Source of the DNA: Paenibacillus pabuli
Lineage (GTDB): Bacteria; Bacillota; Bacilli; Paenibacillales; Paenibacillaceae
Reading direction: 5' to 3'
Assembly (NCBI RefSeq): GCF_039831995.1
Contig: NZ_JBDOIO010000004.1
Span: forward strand, 1,488,001-1,552,000
Length of the DNA: 64,000 nucleotides
Made by a program: the position numbers and the translations under genes. Positions 18,399 through 28,708 of this stretch are shown in pieces (position 1 is the first letter of the stretch; the number at the start of each line of letters is the position of its first letter). The notes beneath the pieces were generated by a model, which was not told where the DNA came from, made no database searches, and saw only the letters and a list, made by a program, of their open reading frames with translations.

Positions 18399-19265
18399 AT
18401 GAAAAGAAAAACCCTTGATTCAGCGCCATGGATCTGGAGAACGATCAGTACCGTGTCTGTATTGGCAACGCTTCTGCTATTATTCGGCTTTGGTTATGCC
18501 ATAAAAGATGTCATCTTTCCAGAGGGAGATCCAGCATTAGGTACGAGGCAGTCTTCAAACACGCCAGCTGATGAAGCCAGCAAACCTGCAGCTCCAGTCG
18601 AGGACGGTAAGATTCGAATGGCTGTCATTGGTGATTCTCTGGCTAGAGGTACGGGGGATGATGAAGGACTAGGTTTTGTAAGGCGTGCAGGCAATCTTTT
18701 GAAGGAGCAGGGATATGATGTTCAGGTTCTTAACAATTTGGGAGTTAACGGCCTAAGAACGGAGGCATTACTAAGTAAACTGGATGAACAGGGTGTACGT
18801 TATGTACTTCAGCAATCCAACTTTATCTTGTTGTCCATTGGAGCTAACGATCTCTTTCAGGGTGGTCAGGTCTTGCAGGGGGAGGATCCGCCAACCGCCG
18901 AAACGCTGGCTGCAGCATTACCCGAAACGTCCAAGCGTCTCCAAGAGATTTTGAAGAAAGTAAAGGAGATTAATCCGGACGCACAGATTGCGTACATAGG
19001 CCTATACAACCCGTTTGGTGATGTGAAGGAACTGGAGGTACCCGGTAATGCGGTTGTAGCGGCGTGGAACGATGCTGCGCTCCAAATATTGAACCAAGAG
19101 GATAAGATGACGCTAGTACCAACCTTTGATTTGTTTGAAAATCATCTGGGTGAGTATCTCTCTTCCGATCACTTCCACCCCAATGGTGCAGGGTACGAGG
19201 AGATTGCGGTTCGGATCGCGCAGGAATATCAGGCTGAAACACCTGCAGAAGGGAGCACGAACTAA
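18399..19265 (+). CDS. Membrane-anchored SGNH/GDSL hydrolase
   Basis: 288 residues: one N-terminal membrane anchor (~14-36), a Pro/Ala linker, then an SGNH hydrolase outside the membrane. Block I is AVIGDSLARG with the catalytic Ser (~82), block II has the Gly in NNLGVNGLR, block III GANDLF with Asn, and block V SSDHFHPNG with the catalytic Asp and His. It is likely an esterase or lipase acting on wall or lipid acyl groups; the substrate is not visible. The stop overlaps the ATG of the next ABC gene (TAATG), so a link with the ABC transporter is likely. Confidence 0.9.
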   Translation: MKRKTLDSAPWIWRTISTVSVLATLLLLFGFGYAIKDVIFPEGDPALGTRQSSNTPADEASKPAAPVEDGKIRMAVIGDSLARGTGDDEGLGFVRRAGNLLKEQGYDVQVLNNLGVNGLRTEALLSKLDEQGVRYVLQQSNFILLSIGANDLFQGGQVLQGEDPPTAETLAAALPETSKRLQEILKKVKEINPDAQIAYIGLYNPFGDVKELEVPGNAVVAAWNDAALQILNQEDKMTLVPTFDLFENHLGEYLSSDHFHPNGAGYEEIAVRIAQEYQAETPAEGSTN

Positions 19266-20230
19266 TGGCAGAGCCACAGAGCGATTATGTACTGTCTGTG
19301 CAGCATCTTAAGAAGAAAATAGGACGCAAGTGGATTATCAAAGATGTGACTTTTGAAGTGAAGCCAGGAGAAATTTTTGGTTTTCTCGGTCCGAACGGAG
19401 CGGGTAAAACAACAACCATTCGGATGCTCGTTGACCTGATCAAACCGACGGAAGGCAAAATAAAAGTCTGTGGTTACGATGTGAATCGCGATCCTGAGCG
19501 TGCTTTGCAATATGTTGGTTCTATCGTGGAAAATCCCGAGGTATATACATACTTGACAGGTTGGGAGAACCTGGAGCACTTTGCCCGGATGCAGCCTGGT
19601 GTTGATCATGCCCGTATTCAGGAAGTGGTTGATATTGTTCGTCTGGATCAGCGAATTCATGATAAAGTGAGAACGTATTCGTTAGGTATGCGTCAACGGT
19701 TGGGTATTGCTCAAGCCTTGCTTGGACGCCCGCGTCTGCTGATTCTGGATGAGCCAACCAACGGACTGGATCCCAAAGGGATTAAGGAGCTTCGTGTCTT
19801 TATCAAACAACTTGCAAGCGAAGGTATGGCTGTATTTGTCAGCAGTCACCTGCTGAGCGAAATTCAGCTTTTGTGTGACAGGGTTGCCATTATCAGTGCA
19901 GGCCGTGTTCTTGCGGTTGGGGGCGTAAGCGAATTAATCGAGGATCACTCTAAATTCGCCATTTGGCATGTCTCACCTCTGGAGGAGGGCAAAAGAATGC
20001 TGCTTGATGCAGGTATTGCGCTAGTGGATCGCCCTGCTGAGGTGATGGATGATACCATTATTGCAGGACTTGGACCCAATGCGGTCGTTGCTGAAATGCA
20101 CGAGGATCGTATAGCGGATCTTGTGAATCAGATGGTTCAGGCAGGAATTCAGGTTGAAGGTGTGCAGCGGGTTCAGCCAACATTGGAACAATTATTCTTA
20201 AAGATGACTGAAGGTGAATCCATTGAGTAA
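19265..20230 (+). CDS. ABC transporter ATPase (BcrA/CcmA-like)
   Basis: 321 residues with Walker A GPNGAGKTTT near residue 42, signature-like LGMRQRLGIAQALL, Walker B LLILDEPTNGLDP and H-loop SSHLL, then a ~90-residue C-terminal extension typical of ABC-2 exporters. The partner permease follows with a 17-base overlap. The upstream SGNH hydrolase is translationally coupled. Substrate unknown; antibiotic export, lipid export or cell-envelope functions are all possible for this family. Confidence 0.92.
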   Translation: MAEPQSDYVLSVQHLKKKIGRKWIIKDVTFEVKPGEIFGFLGPNGAGKTTTIRMLVDLIKPTEGKIKVCGYDVNRDPERALQYVGSIVENPEVYTYLTGWENLEHFARMQPGVDHARIQEVVDIVRLDQRIHDKVRTYSLGMRQRLGIAQALLGRPRLLILDEPTNGLDPKGIKELRVFIKQLASEGMAVFVSSHLLSEIQLLCDRVAIISAGRVLAVGGVSELIEDHSKFAIWHVSPLEEGKRMLLDAGIALVDRPAEVMDDTIIAGLGPNAVVAEMHEDRIADLVNQMVQAGIQVEGVQRVQPTLEQLFLKMTEGESIE

Positions 20231-21212
20231 GATCATGCCGCTCATCCGAAATGAAACGATCAAGATGGTGAAGAAAAAACGCCTTTATATTATATTCATT
20301 GTACTTGCGGTTCTGGTTCCGATGTTTACGTATGCCCAGATGAAATCTGCGGAAAATAACCGTGACAAATTTGGAGGCGACTGGAGACTTGAACTTCAGC
20401 AGGCAATCACGGATAATCAAAATTCACTGGGTAGTGACCGGGTGCCTGAAGAATACAAAAAGTACCGGACGGTTTACATCCAGCAGATGCAGTATTATCT
20501 GGAAAATGACGTGAATCCGGAGGAGCCCAATGGTGTAACCTTTACGCGGGAATTCATGAATAATGCGGTTGGCTTGTTTATTCCGCTGCTTATTATGGCC
20601 ATTGCCTCGGACTTGGTGTCCGGTGAACGCACAACAGGAACCATCAAGATGCTGCTAACTCGTCCGGTCAAACGCTGGAAGGTATTGTTCAGCAAATTGG
20701 TCACCCTTATTATGTTTGTGTCTATAATCGTCGTATCTGCGTATATTATCTGTTACGTTATATCAGGTGCAGTTTTCGGATATAAAGGTTTCGGCATGCC
20801 GATCTTTACCGGATTCAAGGTCGTGGGTACCGATGTGGATCTGTCTGCCGTACACGCCGTGGATCAATGGCTGTATCTTCTCATGCAGGCAGGATTGATT
20901 TGGTTTGTAAGCGTCATTGTGGCAATCCTGGCCTTTATGGTTTCCGTACTGGTGCGAAGCACTGCAGCAAGTATTGTTATAATGATGGCTGCGCTTATCG
21001 CAGGAACCATTCTCACGAATATGGCTGCCTCCTGGCAGTCGGCCAAATACCTGTTCATGGTTAATCTGGAACTTCCGGATTATTTGTCGGGTGGATTGCC
21101 GCCGATTGAAGGAATGAATTTGGGTTTTTCCCTTATTGTGCTTAGTGTTTGGGGCATTGCCTCACTCATTGTGTCATTCCTTGTCTTTACGAAACGGGAT
21201 ATCTTGAATTAA
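20214..21212 (+). CDS. ABC-2 type transporter permease
   Basis: 332 residues: first membrane helix right after a basic N-terminus (KKKRLYIIFIVLAVLVPMF), a ~100-residue external loop, then five helices including the ABC-2 consensus region ASDLVSGERTTGTIKMLLTRPVKRWKV split over several segments. It forms the membrane part of the transporter with the preceding ATPase. The start is uncertain: GTG 20214, TTG 20223 or ATG 20235 are all possible within the overlap. Confidence 0.9.
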   Translation: MNPLSKIMPLIRNETIKMVKKKRLYIIFIVLAVLVPMFTYAQMKSAENNRDKFGGDWRLELQQAITDNQNSLGSDRVPEEYKKYRTVYIQQMQYYLENDVNPEEPNGVTFTREFMNNAVGLFIPLLIMAIASDLVSGERTTGTIKMLLTRPVKRWKVLFSKLVTLIMFVSIIVVSAYIICYVISGAVFGYKGFGMPIFTGFKVVGTDVDLSAVHAVDQWLYLLMQAGLIWFVSVIVAILAFMVSVLVRSTAASIVIMMAALIAGTILTNMAASWQSAKYLFMVNLELPDYLSGGLPPIEGMNLGFSLIVLSVWGIASLIVSFLVFTKRDILN

Positions 21213-21288
21213 AATGGACAAGGATAAGAAAACATCTGTTTGCATTTTAGGCATTTTTTCAGTTGCAAGTTAAGAAGGGGGAGCATGA

Positions 21289-23268
21289 ATGGTCGAGCAA
21301 ATCGATATGTCGGCAGGTTCGACAGGCGGAGGACAGGGGTCTTCAGGCTACGACGCGGACGACATTCAAGTACTTGAAGGACTGGTAGCGGTTCGGAAAC
21401 GGCCGGGGATGTATATCGGCAGCACCAGTACTTCAGGTCTTCATCATTTGGTATGGGAAATTGTGGACAACGCTGTCGACGAGCATCTCGCCAAATTCTG
21501 CTCCAAAATCGATATCACGCTGCATAAGGACGGTTCTATTACGGTTCAGGATAACGGAAGGGGAATTCCGACAGGTATACATAAAACAGGGATTCCTACT
21601 CCCCAGGTCGTGTTTACGATTTTGCACGCAGGCGGAAAGTTCGGTGGATCAGGATATAAGAAATCAGGCGGACTGCACGGCGTAGGTGCTTCGGTTACGA
21701 ACGCTTTGTCGGAGTGGCTTGAAGTCGAAATCTTCCGTGATGGCAAGATTCATCGTCAACGTTTTGAATATTGGCAGGACAAAAAGGGCGTCGAACATGT
21801 CGGAGAGCCGGTAACAGGACTCGAAGTACTCGGGAATACCAACCGGACAGGGACTAAGGTAACGTTCAAACCCGATATTCGCGTCTTCCAAAATGGCATC
21901 CAATTGAATTATGATACACTGGCAGAACGACTTCAGGAGATTGCTTTTCTGAACTCGGGCCTGAAAATCGTTCTTAAAGATGAACGCTCAGGCAATCAGG
22001 ATGAGTACATGTATGAAGGCGGAGCAAGCCAGTTTGTTGCTTATTTGAACGAAAATAAAGATGTGCTGCATGATGTCATTCACTTCTATGCGGAGAAGGA
22101 CGACATTGAGGTGGAAGTGGCGATCCAGTATAACGCAGGGTATACCGAAACGCTGGCTTCTTTTGTTAACTCGATCCCGACCAGGGGCGGCGGTACACAT
22201 GAGACCGGATTCAAGACGGCTTATACCCGTGTGATGAACGACTATGCAAGACGGACCAGCATGATTAAGGAAAAAGACAAAAACCTGGAGGGCAATGACC
22301 TGCGCGAAGGCATGATGGCTGTCATCAGCGTAAAAATGTCCGAAGTCGAATTCGTTGGACAAACGAAAGATCAACTCGGTAGCGCTTCCGCTCGAAGTGC
22401 GGTCGATTCGGTCGTTGCAGAGAACATGCAGCGGTTTTTGGAAGAAAACCCGCAGGTGGCTCAGACGTTGATTCGCAAAGCGGTTCAGGCCTCCAAAGCA
22501 AGAGAAGCTGCACGTAAGGCCCGTGACGAGATGCGTACAGGCAAAAAGCGCAGTGAAAGTTCCAACCTGAATGGCAAGCTGACTCCGGCACAATCCAAGG
22601 ATTTTACCCGAAACGAGCTGTTTATTGTCGAAGGTGATTCCGCAGGAGGCTCTGCCAAACAGGGACGAGATTCGAAGATTCAAGCCATACTGCCTCTAAA
22701 GGGAAAACCGCTCAATCCGGAAAAAGCAAAGCTGGCGGATATTCTCAAAAACGAGGAATATCGTGCGATTACGGCTGCGATCGGAGCGGGTATTGGGACT
22801 GAATTTGCCGTTGAAGACAGCAATTATTCCAAAATCATAATTATGACCGATGCGGACACGGATGGTGCACATATTCAGGTGCTGCTGTTGACTTTCTTTT
22901 ACCGTTATATGAAACCGCTGATTGATGAAGGTAAAGTATTTATTGCACAGCCGCCATTGTATAAGCTCACCCGCAAGTCCGGTAAAATGGCAAGTGTTCG
23001 CTATGCTTGGACGGATGACGAGCTGGCGAATTACATGAAAGAGTTTGGAAACAATGTCGAACTTCAGCGGTATAAAGGTCTGGGTGAGATGAATCCGGAT
23101 CAACTGTGGGAGACGACGATGAATCCGGAGACACGGACGCTGCTCAAGGTGGAGATTGTGGATGCTGCCAAAGCCGAGCGCCGTGTGTCTACACTTATGG
23201 GTGATAAGGTCGATCCGCGTAAACGCTGGATTGTAGAGAATGTCGACTTTACAGAGTACGAAGAATAG
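21289..23268 (+). CDS. parE: DNA topoisomerase IV subunit B
   Basis: 659-residue ATPase subunit of topoisomerase IV, which decatenates daughter chromosomes. GHKL motifs EIVDNAVDEH and the GRGIP loop, GGLHGVGASVTNALS, the transducer domain, and the TOPRIM metal site EGDSAGGSAKQGRD plus TDADTDGAHI are all present. The length and the ILPLKGKPLNPEKAKLADI segment fit ParE/GrlB of Gram-positives; a GyrB assignment is less likely because parC follows directly. The ATG at 21289 follows GGGGGAG. It has a Gly/Ser-rich 15-residue N-terminal extension. Confidence 0.93.
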   Translation: MVEQIDMSAGSTGGGQGSSGYDADDIQVLEGLVAVRKRPGMYIGSTSTSGLHHLVWEIVDNAVDEHLAKFCSKIDITLHKDGSITVQDNGRGIPTGIHKTGIPTPQVVFTILHAGGKFGGSGYKKSGGLHGVGASVTNALSEWLEVEIFRDGKIHRQRFEYWQDKKGVEHVGEPVTGLEVLGNTNRTGTKVTFKPDIRVFQNGIQLNYDTLAERLQEIAFLNSGLKIVLKDERSGNQDEYMYEGGASQFVAYLNENKDVLHDVIHFYAEKDDIEVEVAIQYNAGYTETLASFVNSIPTRGGGTHETGFKTAYTRVMNDYARRTSMIKEKDKNLEGNDLREGMMAVISVKMSEVEFVGQTKDQLGSASARSAVDSVVAENMQRFLEENPQVAQTLIRKAVQASKAREAARKARDEMRTGKKRSESSNLNGKLTPAQSKDFTRNELFIVEGDSAGGSAKQGRDSKIQAILPLKGKPLNPEKAKLADILKNEEYRAITAAIGAGIGTEFAVEDSNYSKIIIMTDADTDGAHIQVLLLTFFYRYMKPLIDEGKVFIAQPPLYKLTRKSGKMASVRYAWTDDELANYMKEFGNNVELQRYKGLGEMNPDQLWETTMNPETRTLLKVEIVDAAKAERRVSTLMGDKVDPRKRWIVENVDFTEYEE

Positions 23269-23280
23269 AAGGTGCTTGGA

Positions 23281-25743
23281 ATGAGTCTATCAGAACAATT
23301 TTTGCCGGCCTTTCTCGAAGAGGTCGTTGGTGACCGGTTCGGTCGCTACTCCAAATATATTATTCAGGATCGGGCCATTCCCGATGTCCGGGACGGATTA
23401 AAACCCGTGCAGCGTCGTATTCTATACGCCATGTACGATTCCGGAAATACGCCTGAGAAACCATATCGCAAATCTGCAAAAACCGTTGGGGACGTTATGG
23501 GTAACTATCACCCCCACGGTGACTCGTCCATCTATGATGGTATGGTGCGGATGGCACAACCATGGAAAATGGGCCACGTGCTCGTAGACGGGCATGGAAA
23601 CTGGGGATCACAGGATGACGACCCGGCTGCAGCGATGCGTTATACGGAGGCTCGGTTGTCGCCGATCGCGATGGAGATGCTGCGAGATATCGAGAAACGG
23701 ACCGTTCTGTTTAAGGACAATTTCGATAATACGGCCAAAGAGCCGGTCGTGCTGCCATCTCGTTATCCCAACCTTCTGGTCAATGGCGTAAGCGGAATTT
23801 CTTCCGGTTTTGCGACCGAGATACCAACGCATAATTTGCGTGAAGTCATTGATGCCTGCATTGCGGTCATGGAAAAACCGTCAATTGAGCTGGACGAAAT
23901 CATGATGTTCATGAAAGGCCCGGATTTCCCTACAGGTGGCTTAATCATGGGTGGCGAAGGGATTCTGGATGCCTATCGGACAGGCAAAGGAAGAATTTAC
24001 ATTCGTTCCAAAACGGATATCGAGAACATGCGTGGGGGCAAGCAGCAGATCGTCATCACCGAAATTCCATATCAGGTTGTTAAATCCCGGCTTGTCACAG
24101 CCATGGAGAATATTCGGCTTGAGAAAAAAGTAGAAGGTATTGCCGAAGTCCGTGATGAGAGTGGACGTGACGGTCTGCGCATCGTGGTTGAATTGAAAAA
24201 AGAAGCGGATGCGCAAGGCATCCTGGCTTATTTGTTGAAAAAAACCGATCTTCAGGTAACCTACAATTTTAACATGGTTGCGATTGTGAACAAGGCACCT
24301 CAACAGCTTGGATTGAAATCCATTCTGGAAGCTTATATTGCCCATCAGCGTGAGGTTGTGACATTCCGGACCAAGTACGAGCTCGAGAAAGCGGAAGACC
24401 GTGCACACGTGCTGGAAGGTCTGGTCAAAGCGCTGAACATTCTGGATGAAGTCATCGCAGCAATCAAGGCTTCCAAAAATCGTCAGGACGCGCAAAATAA
24501 CCTGATGTGGATGTTCGGATTCTCGGAGCGTCAGGCGGATTCCATCTTGACACTGCAACTGTATCGTTTAACCAATCTGGAGATCACATCCCTCCAGAAG
24601 GAGCTTGGCGATCTGATGAAAAAGATTGCACAATTACGCTCCATTCTGGATAGCGACCGCAAGTTAATCGGCGTTATTCGCAAAGAATTAATGGAGATCC
24701 GGGAGAAATACGGAATCGACCGTCGTTCGGCTATCCAGGGCGAGGTGGAAGAACTTAAGGTTAATCTGGAAGTCCTCGTCAACGCGGAAGATGTATTTGT
24801 TACGTTATCCAAAGAGGGCTATGTGAAACGTACGGGGATGCAGTCCTTTACTCGTTCTGGCGGCGAACGCAACGGAAGCGGTGTAAAGGAAGGCGACTAT
24901 ATCTCCCAGCTGCTTGAAGTCAACACCCTTGAAAATCTGCTCGTGTTCACCCAAAAAGGCCAGTACTTTTTGTTGCCTGTTCACCAGGTGCCGGAATTCA
25001 AGTGGAAAGACCCCGGAACAGCCATTGTCAATGTCATCCCATTAGCGAAGGATGATCGTATCGCGAGTGTGCTAGCGGTCAAGTCCTTCGAAGAAGAAGG
25101 GCACAGTCTCGTCTTCGTTACGCGGAAGGGACAGGTGAAGCGTACTGAACTGAAAGAGTACGTCACCAAACGCTCTGGTGCTGTTGCTGCTTGCAAAGTT
25201 GGTAAGGACGATGAGGTATTATCCGTACATCTGAGCACAGGCGGTAAGGATATTATGCTCATTACCAAGGAAGCGATGGCGATCCGTTTCCGTGAGGACG
25301 ATGTTAATCCGATGGGACGTGTATCCGGAGGGGTTCGTGGTATACAGTTAAAAGAAACGGATGAAGTCGTTTCTGCCCTATGGGTGGAAGGTGATGAAGG
25401 CGAAATCGCCGTGCTATCTGACTTGGGTTATGGTAAACGTTCCCTGTTGCTGGACTACGCTTTGCAGAGTCGTGGAGGCAAAGGTATTGCCACATTTGAA
25501 TTCAAAGAAGGCAAGCGAGTGAAACCGAATGGATCCCGTATAGCCGGTGCCTTCTATTGCAGGGAACAACGAAATGTAACGGTAATGACCAAGGAAGGGC
25601 AGGCTTATGCGATTTCTTCTGAAGGTGTGCCGATTACGGAACGCAAACACATTGGCAAGCTGCTGGTTCATGTGGATAAACAGGATGAAATTGTGGAACT
25701 TCTCATGAATTTCGATGAAAATCAGCCAGCTTCAACATCGTAA
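23281..25743 (+). CDS. parC: DNA topoisomerase IV subunit A
   Basis: DNA cleavage subunit of topoisomerase IV. 820 residues from the ATG at 23281, which follows GAAGGTG at 6 bases; a GTG at 23272 in frame is less well placed. The catalytic tyrosine is Y121 in AAMRYTEAR. The quinolone-resistance region reads [10 protein letters not shown], with S82 and D86 at the places of S80 and E84 of S. aureus GrlA. The C-terminal beta-pinwheel repeats ([34 protein letters not shown]) are complete. Operon with parE, 12 bases apart, closed by a terminator. Confidence 0.94.
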   Translation: MSLSEQFLPAFLEEVVGDRFGRYSKYIIQDRAIPDVRDGLKPVQRRILYAMYDSGNTPEKPYRKSAKTVGDVMGNYHPHGDSSIYDGMVRMAQPWKMGHVLVDGHGNWGSQDDDPAAAMRYTEARLSPIAMEMLRDIEKRTVLFKDNFDNTAKEPVVLPSRYPNLLVNGVSGISSGFATEIPTHNLREVIDACIAVMEKPSIELDEIMMFMKGPDFPTGGLIMGGEGILDAYRTGKGRIYIRSKTDIENMRGGKQQIVITEIPYQVVKSRLVTAMENIRLEKKVEGIAEVRDESGRDGLRIVVELKKEADAQGILAYLLKKTDLQVTYNFNMVAIVNKAPQQLGLKSILEAYIAHQREVVTFRTKYELEKAEDRAHVLEGLVKALNILDEVIAAIKASKNRQDAQNNLMWMFGFSERQADSILTLQLYRLTNLEITSLQKELGDLMKKIAQLRSILDSDRKLIGVIRKELMEIREKYGIDRRSAIQGEVEELKVNLEVLVNAEDVFVTLSKEGYVKRTGMQSFTRSGGERNGSGVKEGDYISQLLEVNTLENLLVFTQKGQYFLLPVHQVPEFKWKDPGTAIVNVIPLAKDDRIASVLAVKSFEEEGHSLVFVTRKGQVKRTELKEYVTKRSGAVAACKVGKDDEVLSVHLSTGGKDIMLITKEAMAIRFREDDVNPMGRVSGGVRGIQLKETDEVVSALWVEGDEGEIAVLSDLGYGKRSLLLDYALQSRGGKGIATFEFKEGKRVKPNGSRIAGAFYCREQRNVTVMTKEGQAYAISSEGVPITERKHIGKLLVHVDKQDEIVELLMNFDENQPASTS

Positions 25744-25755
25744 ATAACTTAAAAG

Positions 25756-25804
25756 AGACTTTTTGCACAGCAGTTGATCCTGTCGTGCAAAGAGTCTTTT
25801 TTTG
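25756..25804 (+). terminator. Terminator of parE-parC
   Basis: AGACTTTTTGCAC pairs with GTGCAAAGAGTCT and is followed by seven T. The following 170 bases up to the MarR gene hold no recognised element. Confidence 0.85.
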
Positions 25805-25972
25805 TTGTTCAAACTCGGATTAAAAGAGGCTGTCCATGCGAAGTTTAACAACCTTCGTCGATTACGGTCGATCGGTGAGAAATTGAAAAAATGCAGCAGG
25901 AATGCGGGTTTTGACCGCGAAAAGTTAAGCTAGTGAAGTGAAAAACCGGGTTGCAGAGAGGAGCGATTCAAG

Positions 25973-26413
25973 ATGTATAATTCCGATTTTGCCAAGTGCT
26001 GGTCAAGGCTCACCAAGGACTATAAGCTTCATATGGATCAGGAACTGGCCCCCTCATTAACGGAGGCACAGCTGGCTGTACTGGAGGTTCTTGAGGATCA
26101 TCAGAGAATGAAGCCATCCGATCTGATTCCTTTTTTGGCTACAACACCTGCAGCGGTAACGATGCTGCTTGACCGTATGGAAAAAAACAATTTGATTCGC
26201 AGGGATCGGGATAACCAGGATCGAAGAATCGTGTGGGTATCCTTATCTGACAAGGGACGAATGGAGACAGAACGGGGCGTAGCCATCCGTAATGATTTCA
26301 TGAATTCCGTACTTAGCAATATTTCAATGCACAACCAACAGTTGCTTGTCTATCTGCTGGGGAAGATGACAACACCCAAAACAAAGGAGCATGTGTTGTC
26401 TTCCACATCTTAA
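25973..26413 (+). CDS. MarR-family transcriptional regulator
   Basis: 146 residues with a winged helix in the middle: SLTEAQLAVLEVLED, MKPSDLIPFLATTPAAVTMLLDRME recognition region, wing RRDRDNQDRRIVWVSLSDKG with the conserved D-x-R. Flanking helices form the dimer interface. No cysteine suited to redox sensing apart from C9. Its own transcript ends in a terminator and no obvious target is adjacent, so the ligand and regulon are unknown. Ribosome binding site GAGAGGAG. Confidence 0.88.
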   Translation: MYNSDFAKCWSRLTKDYKLHMDQELAPSLTEAQLAVLEVLEDHQRMKPSDLIPFLATTPAAVTMLLDRMEKNNLIRRDRDNQDRRIVWVSLSDKGRMETERGVAIRNDFMNSVLSNISMHNQQLLVYLLGKMTTPKTKEHVLSSTS

Positions 26414-26474
26414 TGAATGATGATGGCACGTTTTTAATTCTTGATGATATGATGCGATTTTCTGGTTAATGGTT

Positions 26475-26520
26475 ACCATAGAACTCTTGCGGATAAAAGC
26501 AGGAGCTCTATGGTTATTTT
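26475..26520 (+). terminator. Terminator after the first MarR gene
   Basis: ACCATAGAACTC pairs with GAGCTCTATGGT (one mismatch) and is followed by TATTTT. Confidence 0.7.
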
Positions 26521-26594
26521 CATTGGGTCTGAGTGAAATGATTTGTCTGCTTCAGAAGACTCAGAATAATTTTCGAAATTTTATATGTAAAGAG

Positions 26595-26622
26595 TTGACT
26601 ATGTCATTATTTTTGTTATAAT
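26595..26622 (+). promoter_or_regulatory. Sigma-A promoter of the MarR-efflux operon
   Basis: TTGACT (26595-26600), 16-base spacer, perfect TATAAT (26617-26622). The expected start is near 26629, just before the palindrome at 26640. Confidence 0.8.
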
Positions 26623-26639
26623 AAATAATTGTTCCCCTG

Positions 26640-26659
26640 ATATTTCGTGTGCGAAATAT
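26640..26659. promoter_or_regulatory. Palindromic operator, probable site of the MarR repressor encoded downstream
   Basis: ATATTTCG-TGTG-CGAAATAT is a perfect 8-4-8 inverted repeat at about +11 to +30 of the predicted transcript, between promoter and ribosome binding site. The size and position fit MarR-family autorepression. The binding protein is inferred from location. Confidence 0.75.
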
Positions 26660-26688
26660 TATATTCCAAAAGTAAAAAGGGTGAATTA

Positions 26689-27135
26689 ATGACTGATACG
26701 TATGAAGTATTCTACATTATCAATTCGTTCCGGCAAGTGAATCAAATGCTGTTTCGGGCATTCTGGAATGAAAACAAGCAGATCGAGTTAACTTCAATTC
26801 AATTTATGGTGTTATCCATTTTGAAGGAGCGTCCTTCCATTGGCATCAACGAAGTGGCTGAACTGTGCCATATGGGCAGCAGTTCCATGAGTGCTGTGGT
26901 TGAACGTCTGGTCAAGGGTGAGTATATCGTCCGGACACGTTCCCATTCTGATCGCCGATCCGTCATGCTGCAAATTACGGATAAGGGAGATAAGGCACAG
27001 CAGGAAACACACCAGTTGTGGATGGAAAGAGTATCTCCCATATTGGATATTCCAAAAGAAGATCTTGAGCACCTGCTAAGAATCCATACTCAAATGATTG
27101 AAAAGTTAGAAGGAAGAGAGATGAACAACCCATGA
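26689..27135 (+). CDS. MarR-family regulator of the adjacent efflux pump
   Basis: 148 residues, winged helix with SIQFMVLSILKERPSIGINEVAELC, SSSMSAVVERLVKG as recognition helix and the wing RTRSHSDRRSVMLQITDKG. The ATG at 26689 follows AAGGGTGA; the frame also has an upstream GTG (26647) inside the operator, which I reject as a start. It overlaps the DHA2 transporter gene by ATGA, the usual repressor-pump operon. Single Cys (in AELCHM) before the recognition helix could be redox-sensitive, but that is speculation. Confidence 0.9.
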   Translation: MTDTYEVFYIINSFRQVNQMLFRAFWNENKQIELTSIQFMVLSILKERPSIGINEVAELCHMGSSSMSAVVERLVKGEYIVRTRSHSDRRSVMLQITDKGDKAQQETHQLWMERVSPILDIPKEDLEHLLRIHTQMIEKLEGREMNNP

Positions 27136-28643
27136 GTACTACCGCTGCAGCTCCATCCTCCGCGATGGACAACATTAAGAAGGGGCCAATTGTAGCCGCG
27201 CTGCTAATTGGTGCATTTGTAGCCTTCTTGAACCAAACCCTGATGAACGTTGCTCTTCCTAAAATCATGGAAGATCTCGCAATCGGGGCCAATACAGCCC
27301 AATGGCTGACAACGGGATACATGCTCGTCAATGGCGTGCTGATTCCGGTCACGGCTTATCTCATTGCCAGATTTTCAACGCGTCAGATATTCATTACGGC
27401 AATGACGTTATTTACAATAGGAACGTTGGTCTGCGGAATCAGTCCGAATTTTGCTGTCCTGATGGTTGGTCGTGTGATTCAAGCGGCAGGCGCAGGTATT
27501 CTGATGCCTCTGATGACTGTCGTATTCCTGACTATTTTCCCAATCGAGAAACGCGGTCAGGCCATGGGTACAATGGGGATCGCCATGATCCTAGCTCCGG
27601 CAATCGGACCGACACTGTCCGGTTATGTCGTTGAACATTATTCCTGGAGATTGTTGTTCTACATTATTTTGCCATTCTCTGTGATTGCAACAGCAATTGG
27701 TATTGCATTTGTCAAAAATGTAACCCGTCAATCTAAACCGAAACTTGATTATCCAGGTGTTATTTTGTCCACTCTTGGATTTGGTAGCTTGTTGTACGGC
27801 TTCAGTGATGCAGGTACAGATGGATGGGGAAGCGCGATTGTTATCAGCTGCCTGGTCGTAGGGGCCATATCGCTCATCCTGTTCGTTATTCGTCAACTGA
27901 CAACCGATCATCCACTGCTGGAGTTCCGTATTTTCAAATACAACATGTACACGTTAACTACAATAATTAATATGCTTGTGACAATGGCGATGTTTGCCGG
28001 CATGATTTTGCTTCCGATTTTCCTGCAAAATATTCGCGGCTTCTCACCAATTGAATCAGGTTTACTTATGATGCCAGGTGCGATCCTGATGGGGATTATG
28101 TCTCCAATTACAGGCCGTATCTTTGATAAAGTCGGTGCTCGTTGGCTGTCAGTTGCAGGTCTTGCGATCACAGCAATTACGACATGGGGACTCAGCCGCC
28201 TGTCGATTGATACAACTTATGGCTACATGATGTTTATCTATACTGCACGTATGTTTGGTATGTCGATGTTGATGATGCCGATTCAGACTGCCGGCTTGAA
28301 CCAACTGCCACAGCGTCTGAACGCGCACGGTACAGCGATGTCGAACACACTTCGTACGGTTGCTGGTGCGATCGGTACAGCCGTTCTGGTTACGATCATG
28401 AGCAGCAAATTGAAATCCCACCTGGCAGATACCCTTGCCTTGGGACAGATTAATCCCGAGGATCAAGCTGCTATGCTCGGTGCTACGGCAGATGCTACCA
28501 TCTATGGGGTAAACTACGCATTTACAGTAGCTACCTGGATGACAGTTGCGGCTATGCTGCTTGCGTTCTTTATTCGTAAAACGAAGCCGGCAATTGAACC
28601 GACAGTTGTTGAACAGAAACAAAAAGCGAATGCAACAGCTTAA
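27132..28643 (+). CDS. DHA2-family (EmrB/QacA, 14-TM) MFS drug efflux transporter
   Basis: 503 residues with about 14 membrane helices. Motif A-like loop after helix 2 (YLIARFSTRQIF), motif C region in helix 5 (GIAMILAPAIGPTLSGYVVE) typical of drug-proton antiporters, conserved FLNQTLMNVALPKIMEDL in helix 1 with the DHA2 N-x-x-LP pattern. Sits in the cytoplasmic membrane; exports unknown toxic compounds with proton exchange. Expression should be controlled by the coupled MarR repressor and its operator at 26640. Ends before a bidirectional terminator. Confidence 0.93.
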   Translation: MSTTAAAPSSAMDNIKKGPIVAALLIGAFVAFLNQTLMNVALPKIMEDLAIGANTAQWLTTGYMLVNGVLIPVTAYLIARFSTRQIFITAMTLFTIGTLVCGISPNFAVLMVGRVIQAAGAGILMPLMTVVFLTIFPIEKRGQAMGTMGIAMILAPAIGPTLSGYVVEHYSWRLLFYIILPFSVIATAIGIAFVKNVTRQSKPKLDYPGVILSTLGFGSLLYGFSDAGTDGWGSAIVISCLVVGAISLILFVIRQLTTDHPLLEFRIFKYNMYTLTTIINMLVTMAMFAGMILLPIFLQNIRGFSPIESGLLMMPGAILMGIMSPITGRIFDKVGARWLSVAGLAITAITTWGLSRLSIDTTYGYMMFIYTARMFGMSMLMMPIQTAGLNQLPQRLNAHGTAMSNTLRTVAGAIGTAVLVTIMSSKLKSHLADTLALGQINPEDQAAMLGATADATIYGVNYAFTVATWMTVAAMLLAFFIRKTKPAIEPTVVEQKQKANATA

Positions 28644-28708
28644 ATATCATACAGGTATCATTGTTTAATCATCATACGTTATACACTTGTTTACAAAGTG
28701 ATTGAATG

